Origin: Volutella citrinella
Taxonomy: Eukaryota; Ascomycota; Sordariomycetes; Hypocreales; Nectriaceae
Direction: 5' to 3'
Length of the DNA: 64,000 nt
Assembly (NCBI GenBank): GCA_034401135.1
Contig: JAWZSP010000002.1
Coordinates: forward strand, 2,976,001-3,040,000
Positions 43,656 to 55,549 of this stretch are shown piece after piece. Within the stretch, counting starts at the first letter, position 1. Each line of letters starts with the position of its first letter. The position numbers and the translations under genes were made by a program. Below the pieces are notes generated by a model that searched no databases, was not told the origin of the DNA, and was given only the letters and a program-made list of their open reading frames with translations.

Positions 43656-45417
43656 TTAGACTGGTTCCATCTTGGCAATCACTGGGGGAGCTTCACTGTC
43701 GCCTTCAGGGATTCGCGACAGCCCCCCGGTTGGCGGTCTGCCTGGCGGATGCTGGTGAATTTGCAGTTTCTTGGTCAGCGAGATCACCGTCCTGTACTCG
43801 CTCTTGTCAAAATTGCCCGTTTGCTGAATATAGCTAAGCAGCGTGGCAGCGGCTCGACGAGCGTCCTCCTGGGAAGGGGAAACTGGGGAAGAATCAACCG
43901 AGCTGGGTGTTATGGCACTGTTGGTTGCCGGCGTCGCTGTTGTGCGGCCCGTCATGCTCGAGTTGCTGCTGCTACGATGGAGCGTTCGGGGTGGTGAGCT
44001 AATACTGGTGTCGATCGAGAAGGAAGGGCCATGGAACTCGTGAGTCGGTGAATCAAGGGCGGATGACGGCGCCGTCGTGGAGGCTGGGTGCCGGGAAGAA
44101 ATAGGCGTATCCGATATCGTGCTTTGGTTCACGTAATCAATGTTGAGTGACGGGAAAGTATTGCTTCTCTTTTCGCGGTGCTGTTGAAACTCGGGGCCGT
44201 TGGGGCGGAGCTGCAGGTTCTGATCAATAGGGAAACCACCGACGTTAGGATCGGGTGAGAAGCTGAAAGGAGCTGTTGGGCTCATGGTGCCAGCCGAAAA
44301 TGACGATGCGGCAGTGTCTCTGATATCGCTTGACAAGGATGTTGTGGACTGGGCCTCTGGATGCTTGTAGGGAAACTCAAAATTGCCTAGGCCTTCGGCA
44401 TGGGCCTCCTCATCGCTGCGGCTTCCAGAAAGGGGCGACATCTGGCCAGTTGGAGATGCGGCTGATGTGCCGCTGATTGTATTTTCAGCTGTTGAGGTCA
44501 CCAAGGTCGACATCCGGGCACTGTCTGGAATATTCGCCTCCGACGCCCGTCGCACCAGCTTCCCAGCGCCCATCCCATGCTTTTGCCTAAACTTTTGAAG
44601 CCAGTTGCTTGTCAAACTGCTCCGGAGGGTTTCCGAGTTATCGCTAGCACTGGCGAAGAGCTTGGCTTGATCCATGATTTCGTCGTCGCCTAACTCGAAG
44701 CCTTGCTGTTGCTGTCTTCGGATGTAATTGCTAAGCGTGCGGTCAAAGTCGGCATGCTTGCCCTTTCCGCGTTTGAGCGATGCCTGGTCAGGCTCTTGGT
44801 CCCTTTTCAAGTATTGATCCTTCTGCCGCAATACCTTGGACACTGTACTGTACCATGTGTCAGCTGCAATTGGTCGAAACGGACAGCTGAACTGCGCGGA
44901 CAAACCTTCTCTCAACACCAAATCGAGCACCGATATCAGCTTGTCGGGTACCTGGGTTGTCTTCGTGGAACTGGCACATTGCCCGCTTCTGGTCTGTGGT
45001 CAGAGTCTTCCTGGCCTTCTCATTGTGGGCGGGGAGCCTGGGCGGGTCGGTTGGGGGTGCGCTGCTTGCTGGGGTGAGGGATAGAGGTGGCGCGGAATAG
45101 CTGTGGCTCGAAGGCGACGGGTTCGTTAGTTGGCTTGGCCATGTTGTGTTTAGCATCGGTAGCTGATGATGTGCCATCGGCGTTGCTGGCTGGATCATCT
45201 GATGCTGCTGAGGTTGAAGCGGTGCCATCCGATTCAAGGGCTCTGTGGGCAGACCGTGGCCGACATAGGGCCCAAAACTGTTGTATTCAGCCAAGGGACT
45301 CTGGCTGTACGGACTTTGGCTGTAGGGGCTTATGGTGGTCCAGTTGTCGCCGTACGGGGTGCTCTGGGCCATGGTGGTGTCTGGACCCATGGCGGACGAC
45401 CCGTTGACGTTGTTCAT
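43656..45417 (-). CDS. CENP-B-type helix-turn-helix DNA-binding protein
   Basis: Two exons, 44906-45417 and 43656-44847, with a 58-nt intron (phase 2), give 567 aa. The low-complexity N-terminus is rich in Ser, Pro, Gln and Tyr (PYSQSPYSQSPLAEYNSFGP). Residues ~136-188 form a psq/CENP-B N-terminal HTH: LTTDQKRAMCQFHEDNPGTR, ADIGARFGVERSTVSKVLRQ; the recognition helix is created by the splice. A second, Tc5-transposase/CENP-B-type HTH follows (FDRTLSNYIRRQQQQGFELG, then SNWLQKFRQKHGMGAGKLVR). The last ~300 residues are Ser/Thr/Pro-rich and likely a regulatory or activation region. No DDE nuclease domain is present, so it is a domesticated DNA-binding protein or transcription factor, not an active transposase. 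Target genes are unknown. Confidence 0.85.
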
Positions 45418-46495
45418 CTTTCAACGGCTGGCCGGCTCGGGTCGAGGTTGCAACTGTCAGCGGGGAGCTCGGCCGTCAGGGGAAGGAGAGGCTGGGAAAA
45501 CCTGGGCCGGCAAGTGTGATGGGAAGGAAGTCCAGGTCCCGACAGTGCAGGAGCGAATTGGTGGAGGGGATGCAGCCAGCTGGATTTGGTGGGAAGGCCC
45601 TCATGTACGGTTGCAACAACAACGCCAGGCGAGATGCATCGTCTTGTCGAATCAAATTCGCCAACCAAGCAAGATAAACCGAGTTGGCACGCGTTGCGGT
45701 TGATCAGCCGAGCCAAGGGTATTCGTCGGGAGGTGATTCGGCTCTCGCAGCAAACCAAACCACATACACTCTTGGTCAAACTCGATGGTTTGGACTCACA
45801 CAGTGACTCTCCCGACGACGGGGCCGTGGGACTTCCAGGTACCAGGGCGGACGTCTGTTTCTCAAACCGGCCCTATCTGCAAGCCCTTCCTGGAGCGGAT
45901 GAGACCTGGTCACCTGTTGGGGCCTCCTTCCACGCGAGGCCTGAAAGTGAGACACCACGGGAAGTTCCCAGGTTGCTTTTTATTCAATATTCCACCGTTT
46001 GTCCGCCCTCGTCGAGTTGCGGAGAGAGGAGGGGAGGGAGAGCAAAGAGTGCCTCAAAAAGAGAAAACCGCGGCAAGGCGACAAGAAGCGACGAGACGAT
46101 GAGGGGAGGGGCGTGGGCAGCAAAACAAATTCGACTGTCGACCATGTGTGGGAGCCAGACCAGGCAAATAATTATGGGATTCTCCAATGAGATCAGGTAT
46201 GGACGGATATTAGGGCGACAAACTTGCTGCAATCCCGTGGCACAAAAAGAGAGTCGAATGCTGCCAGTTGCAAGATTGAGGGCACGAGCAGGCGTTCAAG
46301 CACGAGGCCGCACTGTTGCTGTAACTGCTGTTCAGATGTGTGGCTTGAAAGCAGGTGTTGAGCCATTCACCTCGCTACATATGTATAATGGTGTCCTGCG
46401 ACGGCGGATGTTCTCCATATACATACTCTTGGGGGACTCTATGTGCGCTGTAGAAGCACGAGGATTACCGGCAAGGGGAGGGGCGGGCCTCGCAA

Positions 46496-46514
46496 GGGGG
46501 GGGGGGGGGGGGGG
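46496..46514 (+). repeat. Homopolymer run of 19 G
   Basis: An uninterrupted G run in the gene-poor region, about 1.1 kb before the CENP-B-type start. Its length could be inexact because such runs are hard to sequence. Confidence 0.85.
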
Positions 46515-49500
46515 CGTGAAGAGAGCGAGTAAGTGTGTGGGTGGGCGGTGGGTATCATTGAATCTAAGAGGAGCCTAGGTGCGTGAGGATGCGGATGAGG
46601 ACTGATGAGAACGATGGGGAACCTAGCCCAGCAAGGGTATGGCAGGACGACGGCTTGCTGCCCCAGGCGCCCCGATTCACACGCTGGTGCACTCAGACGC
46701 CAACAGGAGGAAGAAGCGCGGTGGAGAGTCGGTGATGCTTGGATCGATAGGCGGACACTGGCGAAAGAGCACCATGCCTGGGACGATATTATACGAGCAG
46801 AGGGGGCACTACTTCCAGACGGGCAAATGTGTGGGAAAACGAGGAGCCAGGGTACATGGGAGGTAATGTCAACCTGTCCGTGATATCGACCAGGTTCGAT
46901 GGGGCGGCAGGGCGGGAAAAGCAATTGCAAGCTCAGCCGTTGACAGACGGACAGCGACGTGTGTGGACTAGACACCACCCCTAGTCGGCGGCACCAAACT
47001 GATAGGTGAAATCCTGTCTCGAGGAGGAGACGGACGACGCTTCTAATCAGCGGTGGACGAAGAGGGAAAGGAAGTATTGGGCCGGACTGGAGGCTGGTCT
47101 AAAACGACGTGCGACAAGACAAGTTCACGCCAGCGCCGAGCTGACTTACCGTTTCCTACTGTCCACACGCCCTGAATCGCTATCGGGCATTGGCCTCTGT
47201 CGAAGGAGCAGGACGTTGGTGCTAATTAGTGGTACACGACGGTTTGCGGGCTGTCATCCATTCCCTCTGACATGCCTCTGCTCCAGTTCCTCCTCCTCCT
47301 GTCTGCCGCGGCATATTGCACGGAAGCGGGCTCGCGCGCCTGGCTGGTCATTGATCCATGCCGCCAATCCTACATGAGCAAAAGGGTTTCTCAAATGGCG
47401 AGACTAGTGGCATGCTGCTGCTGCTGCTTACCGCGTGGAGCACGCATCAACTATGTAGGTACCGAGCTGTCAGTCAAATCAGTCCGACTCTGAGGTCTGT
47501 CGCGGGGCGTGTCCGAATCAGGTCGTTGCGTTTCGTGAGGCATTTCGCCTGCAACTCTGTTTCTCGACTGGTGGCCTAGAGCAGTCGGTGTCGACCCCCC
47601 CCCCCACGAAGGGCTGCTGGCTCCTCGAAGCTGCCCATCAAGCTGGCTGCCATGTCGGACGAGCAGGGGAGGGGGTGGGCTGGCCTGTTACGACGATGGT
47701 TGGCTGCTACAGGATTTCGCTCTGCGCGGACTGACATGCGACGGGCTGGAGAGAGCTAGCTTGGGCCAGGAGGGTGACCATCTCCTGCTCTCATAGGGCC
47801 GTACCTCACCTTAGTCCGGAGCGTACCCAACTGCGACACGCTTCGCTCTTTACCACTCCCGGGCTTGCAATGGAGTCCCAGATGGGGCTGGTGCCGGCCA
47901 TGGAATTCGATTCGATGGGGAATATGATGCTAGGCCGCCCTTCTCCCGAGCAAAGAGCCCACTCGTCAGTGGGCCGGGTCACCTGCTGGCACAAGATCCT
48001 CCTCCCGTCGAGATACGACCTGCCGCCCTGGACGAGGCTCATGGGCTGTTCCCGCTAGGGCAGGGCAGGGCACCACGGGACGGACGGTCAGGACAGCGCA
48101 CAGTGGGCATCCTGGCGAGATCGACTGACGGGCCATGGATGAGATACAGGTGACGGGAAGTCCGGCCGCTTGCGGGCAGGGGTTCGATGGAGGACCCTGG
48201 TCCCCGGGCAAGTGCCCTGGACTGGGGTGCTGCCAGACGCCACAGGCAGAGAAGCCCAAGCCTTGGGAGGGCAGGGCTTGGTTAGGGTAGGGCCTTCGGC
48301 CAGGAACGTTGAGACCTTCTCCAGTCAGTGCGCAGCTTGTTAGGTTTGAGGCCCGAGGCCCGACCCCTGCTTCTCCGCCCCCAGCGCCGTACAGTATCAA
48401 CGAACGTCAGCCTTCCTTGACCGTCTTCTCCAACGCGACGCTCAGCCATGCGTCACGGACGCCGCCCGCCCAGCCCGCCCAAGCCAAAGCCAAAGCGGAC
48501 AAGAAGACTCCGAGCCAAGAAGCCCCTGTGGAGGGTGACAAGATCTAGCAGCGCATTTGTCTCATTCAGGCTCCACCCCGGGAGCGAGGCTTCCTGGCCG
48601 ATGAGTCGCCTGTGGTGTACGCACGTCGCATGTCGCAGACTCGCAGCTCAGCCTCGCCGTCTTGCCGGTCCACCCACGTTGGCTCTCTTCCGCTTCCGTG
48701 ACTACTCGTGTTGGGCTGGGCTGGGGGCCTCGCCTCATCTCATCGCCGCCTCGTGGCCCTGGTGTGGTTGCGGGCGAGGCCGGGGAGGGGCACGTTTCTG
48801 TGATGGAGGGAACAACGGTCCCCGGAGACTTAGTATGGCTTCTAGCCTAGGCTTGCTGTGAACCCTGGAACTGGCCCTGGTCTGCTGCGCCGTTGTTGTT
48901 GCTGCTGCTGAGGTTCTTGTTCATGTTGTTGCTCCCGTCGCTAATACTCCATGGTCCTCCCGCCGCGCATTGGCGGCGGCATGATGATGGATGGAGCATC
49001 GAAGACCCGGTCCGATTTCGTCAGAGCACACCAAGCACCCTGGAGCTCGGCTGGTCTGGCGGCACGCTACCATTGCGCGCGAGTGGTGGCCGCGCAAATG
49101 GATAACGCGCTGACGATCGTGCAATCGGGCAAGGTACCTTGAGCCGGACCTGTGCACAGCCAGTCGTGCTGGTCCATCCATCCTCGCGAGAATGACCCAC
49201 AACATGGAAGCCATCTCGTACAGCTACCTGTGTCGGGCGCTGTCGCTGTGGTTCATCCTCTCATTTCCACTCATCCAGCCGTTCCTCCACCCGGATCATG
49301 GCAGACAAACCTGATCCTTGGCTGGCCTTCCCGGTACGTACGGTTGATACCGAGACACCCGATGCGAACCTGTGCTCAGATGCTCAATCCATCCGGGACC
49401 GTTCCCCATCTCCCATGGTTTGATGGTTTGGTTCCGCCGATGGCAATCACAGGTTCACAACCTATTGAAACTCTAGACGGCGTGTGAGCCTTGACTAGAC

Positions 49501-50107
49501 GGGGGCACCTGGCTCGCTCAATTGGAATGAGAGTGTGGGTCGACGGTCCTTGTCCAACAAATCCTGCCCTGGCGGGCTCTCCCGGCTCCTAAACTTCCTA
49601 TCTGAAGATCTGGGCTAGTGGGACGACCCTTTTTTTGTCGTAGTGGTTTGACAGCCGCCGCGTGCCGCCATCACCATTCCGCCCCCGTGTTCTTGTGCTC
49701 AGGGTGCGGTAGATGTCGGATATGCACATCCATGATCCATGGACAAGGCCCATCTCTGCCTGCTCCTTGTAATTAGCAGCTGAGGCACACGTCTAGCTCA
49801 CGGGCGATCGCCTTGCTCGAGAGCGTCGCATGGACCTAGCGCACTTCTGCATCCCGCTTTTTCTGCCACGGCCGTGTACATGGGCCCATTGAGTGGTACA
49901 GCAGGTACGTATCCCGTAGTTTAAGCCTCTGATCGTGTGCAAGGACTGGCGGGTTAGTCCAGCCAAATCCAGAGTCGCACGCAACACCACGGCAGCCATT
50001 GGTCGCAATTTCCGGCCATCCAACATGGGTTTGGCTCCCCGGAGAAGCAAGGCTATTGGGCAGCAACTTGGAGGAGGGGAGGGAAACAAGGAATGGTGAA
50101 AAAGTGG

Positions 50108-50149
50108 GAGAGAGACAGAGAGACAGAGAGAGAGCGAGAGAGAGAGAGC
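50108..50149 (+). repeat. GA-rich microsatellite
   Basis: Alternating GAGA with a few ACAG interruptions; CT-rich on the minus strand, like fungal promoter pyrimidine tracts. Confidence 0.8.
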
Positions 50150-50490
50150 AAACAAGGTCCAATGACAGGCCTCAGAGGGGAGGGGTAATTACTGTCTTTT
50201 CCGCCGTCCGGCTGTTGTTCCCGTTGGCCAGCTCTTACCAGGTCCCGCCAGCCGTCAAATTAATGGTGCTGTAGTAGTAGGGCAGTTGTGTTGCGGAGGG
50301 TACATTCACTCTACACGCGCATTTTTCTTCCTTTTTAGGCCGCGGTAGACGAAAACAAGACAAGACAACAGAAAAAGAAAAAGAAAAGCAAAGGGAACAG
50401 ACGAGAGACAGAGTGACGGAGGAAACATGCCCCCAGTCCAGCGGGCCATGGATACCAGTTTGGGGGAGGGGTGGAAAGCGGACCGAGCCT

Positions 50491-50516
50491 TTGTTGTTGT
50501 TGTTGTTGTTGTTGTT
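50491..50516 (+). repeat. (TTG)n trinucleotide microsatellite
   Basis: About nine uninterrupted TTG units in the gene-poor region, not in a recognised coding sequence. Confidence 0.9.
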
Positions 50517-52544
50517 TCAAGCGTGAGGCACCTCCATTACGCCCTTCATCTCCAGTAGCTTGCTCGCTCAGACCAGGAGCTGCCTTTTGCTGGGATGGCT
50601 CAGCGACAGCGTAGAGTGCAGTCCGTCTATACACCGGGGATGACCAGTGAGCGAGCAGTCAAACTGCTGCTAGACCTACTAACACCGGTGACCAGATCGC
50701 TGACACAAGCCCTGATGCGCCCGAAGGATAGTTCTAGATCCGATGGTGGTGCGTGCCCTGCGTAGATGAGTGGTCGATGGTGTTGCTCCAGGGAGCCAAT
50801 CAGGCCTGCCAGAGCCATCCGCGCAAGCCTATGGGCTGGCACTTTGGATCCAGGGACGATGTCAGTGGTTGCTAAGCAAGCGCGACGGGGCATTGCATGC
50901 GGCGCCCGATTGAGCCGTCAATTCGTCATGGTGGTCGCTGGGCCTGGGGCGTCTCGTCTGTACGTAGTGCCAGTGAGCTGAGAGTGTTGGGAGGAGGTGG
51001 CCGGCCGAGAGTGAGAGTCGGAGAGCAGAGGCTGGCAGTGGACAGTCGGGGAATAGACAGAGACAAGCCCATCCATCAATGAAGCCCGTCGAGCCCCCCC
51101 CCCCCTCCCCTGTCCGCATCCCACATTTCGCATCCCGCATCCCGCCCATCCCCTCAGGTCCAAGGTGCGCCTGTTTGTCCTTCTTTGGCTTGACCATGAT
51201 GGGATGGGGCTGCTTCTTCCAGTGCTGCTGGATGACGAGCACACCCCCCTTAGCCCACGCGAAACCCCCTCCCCCCCTGCTTGACACGCTGCACCCGTGT
51301 GTCTTCTTCTCCACGGCAAGGCAAGCAAACGTCCATGCAGTCCGTTCCCTGCTCCACATTCTCCTCCCTGCAGCCACTCTATGTGGTGGAGTCGGCTGTT
51401 CTAACTGTGAGGTCTGTGCCTTCGCCGGGCAAGGGTTAGGCCATGTCATGCACGCCGTCCGTCCCTCGCTCCCGTGGCCGGTCAGTCTACCTCAATGTAC
51501 TAGCGTCGAAAGCAGCCACTGTCGGGGTAGGATTGTATGGACATGGCTGGTGGAAGCTTAGTGTCTGTTGGAGATGTATCCGAGTGCATGTGTGTGTGCG
51601 TGCGTGTGTGTGGCAGTCTGTATGTAGGTACGTTGGAGTGTGTGACATCTCGCACTTCATCCCCACCACGACAAGACGAAGGATGAGGTACTGGGGGGTG
51701 GAGGGGGCATTGGACCCGATAATAATAACGCCCCGTCACCGACATGTCGATCTGGGCCGACCAAGCCAACGCCAGAGAGCGAAAACGACAAGAAAGAAAG
51801 ACAGAGAAAGAAAAAAAAAAAAGGGAAAGGATCGAAACATGTCTGTCCACTGGCTCTTCCCCCCCCCCCAGTCAACAGTCGTTGTACCTACTCCGCCGGC
51901 CACTAGTGCCGCTCCGACCCACCCATCGCCTTGGTGCTCGGCGGCTAGAGAAACGTCGTGAAAGGTGGACGGCTCTTGCTGGACCCAGGGCATCGAGCTA
52001 AGCACCGCTGATTGTGTAAGCTTCTAAGCGCCCGATGCAAGCCAAGGGCAGGGCATGTTTCACCCCCCGCCTGCATCCCACGCTTCTGCTGGGAAATCAG
52101 GCCGCAGATCGAGAGGCCCTCGGCTATGCAGGTCGAACCACTGCGTCCCGTCCTCGTTCCTCGACATCAGATGGTGGCGTCTCGTGGTCATGCCTCCAGC
52201 GTCCGACCGGAGTGCCGTTGACTCTAGAGTGCCCCATGGCTCTTTTCTACTCATCTACAGAGCATGTGTGCGTGTTCGTGTTTGTGTGTGGAAGGCTTCC
52301 ATTACCAATCTGTTCTGCTTTGCCACATTCCTTTTTGCTCGTGCTTCTGTCTTGATTGTCGGCTCCTCTCTGCCCCTTGGTGCATGTTGCCCTTTTGCTG
52401 CGATTCCTCGTCACTTGCCTTCTGCCTTTTTTCTTCCCTCCCCATGGTTGCTCTGCCTGTGGGTGTGCACACCAACTGAACCCCCGGAAACTATTTGTAC
52501 TGGTCATCATCGTCCCTGGCCGCGTCGAGGCGTCGTATCAGCCA

Positions 52545-52574
52545 GCCGTGGCCGTGGCCGTGGCCGTAGCCGTG
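52545..52574 (+). repeat. (GCCGTG)n hexanucleotide repeat, ~5 copies
   Basis: Five near-perfect hexamer units (one unit is GCCGTA) about 260 bases beyond the DRG1 stop codon. Confidence 0.85.
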
Positions 52575-52834
52575 CATGCTGTCAGCCACACCTCCTTGGT
52601 CTTGTTCATCCTCTCCTGCGTTACATGGCAAATCTCCGCCCAGCGTCAGGTCTCCTGTAAATCAAGATTCGAGACTGGCGCCTTCATGGTGTGATGATTT
52701 GCCGCTTTGAGTACCGCTTTGGGCATGGCTGTCCGCTATGCATGCTGCAACACGGCTCTTGGGTGTCGTCCAGCTGATTTAGACACTGGCGTCTGGTCCA
52801 GGATGACCCCCTTCATCTTCATGAGGTGGGTCAT

Positions 52835-54636
52835 CATCGCTTGACAATTGTAACTTTGGCACACTTGTTAGTATTCGCCGAACCCCCAGTTGCTTTACGA
52901 AAGTGGCCAAACCGCCTCTGGGAAAATGCCGAGACGGGAACGCCCGGGCCAGCTCATCCAACAAGCAAGATCTCGACCAAAGTTGGGCAGATCCATGTTG
53001 GCGGCCCGAGGGATCCTCACCCGTTGGCAACGTTCTTTGAAGGGCCTAGTGTTGGATTGGTGCGACTTACCAACATCCTCGTCACACAGCTCATGGCCAA
53101 GTCCGACACGCTGCGGCTGGTGCTTGACGGATTTGCCATAAACGATGGCCGTTTTGAAAACATCCACAATACTTCGATGGATGGCGTTGCACTGGGCGTT
53201 TGTTTCAGTCTTCGATTCTAGGACAGGGGGGGAGGTGGGTTGATCGAGGCGCTGGGCGCTTGCATCAGGCCGTAGCATCCATCTTGGGGATTAAACTCAC
53301 GAAATCTTCAACTGTGCAGCGGGTTGATCGGAGTACGACTGGAGACGAGTAATCCGGCGCCTTGCCCTTGGGCTTTGTGTACACTCTGACCAAGTTGAGC
53401 TTGTCCCACATGGCCTCCATCAGCTCGTCAATGTTCCACCCATGTTCGGAACTGATAGGGACGGCATTGGGAATTCGGTAGAGAAGATCAAGCTCCTCGA
53501 TGCTAATCGCGTCGATCTTGTTGAGGCAGTACACGACGGGGATATAACTATCACTCAGTGTCAGTGGTGTCATGTGGTCGTGGTGGCCCAGGTCGTACCT
53601 TCGACTCTTCGCTTCAAGGACATCAATCAGATCGTCGACGGTGGCATCACATCGAATCGTGATATCTGCCGAGTTAATTCGATACTCGTTCATGACCGCC
53701 TTGATCTCATCGTTATCAATGTGCGTCAAGGGCGCAGTGCTTGTGATGTTCAAGCCACCCTTGTCCTTCTTCTTGAAGGTGATATTCGGCGGTTCCTTGT
53801 TGATACGGATACCGAATCCTTCCAACTCGGCCTCGATCACCCGCTTGTCTGTCAGAGGCTTGTTCACGTCCAGGACGATGAAGATCAGATGGCAAGTCTT
53901 GGCAACCGCAATAACCTGTCGACCACGTCCTCGGCCGTCTTTGGCGCCTTCGATGATACCAGGAAGGTCGATGATCTGCAAGGGGGCACCTAAACCGTCC
54001 GTCCTGGTCAGCCGACTCGTCTCTCAGTTGGGGGCCCAGACAGCAACCACAGTAGGCCGAACGGGGAATCGGTGTGAACAAACGGGAACCCAACTAACCA
54101 TTGTAAATGACCTGTCCGGGGACCGAAGTCAAGGTTGTGAATTCGTAAGCAGCAGCCTCCGAGTGCTGACCCGTTAGCCTGCTCATGAGCGTACTCTTGC
54201 CCACCGATGGGAAGCCGATGAAACCAATACTGGCAACACCGGTGCGGGCAACGTCGAATCCTGCACCGCCACCACCTCCGCTCGAGGAAGGCGTCAATAG
54301 CTCTCGCTTAAGCTTGGCCAGCTTGGCCTTGAGTTGACCCAGATGGAACGAAGTCGCCTTGTTCTTCTGGGTCTTGGCCATCTATCGAATGGGTTAGAGG
54401 CATTCCAGAGTGCCTTGCCGTTCAGCCGTCCAGGGAATGGGAAGACGACGGTCACGGCAGGGTGCGAGGGGGGCGCCGGGGGGGGCATCATGTGGCCAAC
54501 GTACTTCGGCCTCAATTTCCTTGATCTATGACAGGGTTTGTGGTTAGCAGACAGGCGCTCGACGCGGTTGTGGCCCAAGAGGGGAGGGGGGTTGATGGCC
54601 TCGGCGGCTGCGTACCTTCTCGACCGTGGTCGACAT
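52835..54636 (-). CDS. RBG1: DRG-family GTPase Rbg1/DRG1
   Basis: Developmentally regulated GTP-binding protein; with its Tma46/DFRP1 partner it binds translating ribosomes. Seven exons, 54616-54636, 54505-54525, 54099-54381, 53599-53989, 53301-53547, 53071-53191 and 52835-52854, join in frame to 367 aa, exactly the family size. Two 21-nt microexons encode MSTTVEK and IKEIEAE. Visible motifs are a basic N-terminal helix ([20 protein letters not shown]), G1 GFPSVGKS (~70-77), G3 [11 protein letters not shown]4 NKID and the C-terminal TGS domain ([35 protein letters not shown]). One intron (53548-53598, 51 nt) is in frame without a stop but has canonical GT/CTGAC/AG signals and disrupts a conserved segment. 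The last intron has a perfect TACTAAC branch site. Confidence 0.96.
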
Positions 54637-55549
54637 GGCGGCGACTAGCGGATGCGGCGGTCTGGACTGGGAAGCTGGGTGTTGTGACGCGGCAAGGACC
54701 TTGTCGAAGTTGGATTTGGATTGTGATGAATGCGTGTGATGGGAGAGTCTGGATGGTGGGGTAAATTTTTGTCGCAGCCGCAGCCGCCACCAGTGATGTC
54801 AGCCTATGGCCCCGCCCACTTGGATTTTTGTGTGCGCACCAACAGCAGTTGCACCACCAACGCCCAAATCCCGATGCACAAGCTTCAGGCCGAGTCAACA
54901 GCACCAACAACCAACAGGAAGAAGACGAAGCAAGGCAACCGTCTGTTGAAACCAACACAAAAACAAACAGCCCATGTCCCCGGGCGCTAGCAGGCATCCA
55001 CCTAGCTAAAGCAAGCGGGAGCTTTCGCCTGCGATGGCCAGAATGTGCCGCTCCCCCATCCTTGTGTTCGCCCCAGCTAATGATCTGATCGGAGAAGATG
55101 GTGAGTGATCCATACGAATTACAAAGACATGGCGGACCGAGCGTTGCGTCTTCAATCTGCAATCTGCAAACACGGCCTATTTTCAACTGGTTGAGTCTCG
55201 CAATTGGGGTTGGTTGTTCAGCCACAGTTGATTTCTTCTACACACGTCCACCGTTCCTGTATCTGACAAGACGCTCTGGTCCTGGTAATCATTCCTACAA
55301 GGGATCCAAACACATTCAAAATGACGGTCCAGACAAAAGTCCTCGACCTTCAACCTCGCAACAGGATCCTTCCGGTTCATGCGGCATGTCGCCGCCCTTC
55401 ATTGTGTCAAACAAAAAAAAACTGAGTCAAGTCCATGCGTCCGCCTGCCTCGCGCCATCCGTGATCGTTACCATAACAAATACTGGCCCCACATTGTAAC
55501 CAAAGTTCTTGTATATCATCTCTAAGCTGCTTGGCTTGAGAGTTTCCAG
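54637..55549. other. Intergenic region between DRG1 start and Hos4-like stop
   Basis: The 913-base gap contains the DRG1 promoter and the 3' UTR of the ankyrin-protein gene. No further gene was recognised. Confidence 0.5.

Larger units (their letters stand above)
45418..52834. other. 7.4-kb gene-poor, low-complexity region
   Basis: No gene could be supported here. Open frames of up to ~330 codons exist (45586-46578, 50862-51449, 52055-52660), but they are built from biased composition, lack domains, and overlap one another on both strands. Purine-rich tracts on the plus strand, meaning CT-rich on the minus strand, occur at about 46010-46100, 50105-50150, 50345-50420 and 51775-51835. The first could be the promoter or 5' leader of the CENP-B-type gene. 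Homopolymers and microsatellites are frequent and the strongest are listed separately. The left end must include the promoter of the CENP-B-type gene, and the right end the 3' UTR of the DRG1 gene. Confidence 0.6.

Noticed and set aside
45586..46578. 330-codon plus-strand open frame upstream of the CENP-B-type gene
   Set aside because: Composition is biased, ending in a poly-Gly run from the G19 homopolymer. No domain is visible, and it lies in the probable promoter of the neighbouring gene.
50862..51449. 195-codon minus-strand open frame in the gene-poor region
   Set aside because: It is low-complexity, overlapped by similar frames on both strands, and has no family signature.
52055..52660. 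201-codon plus-strand open frame near the DRG1 3' end
   Set aside because: It is built from repeats and Cys/Phe-rich low-complexity sequence, with no domain. Adjacent frames are equally open.
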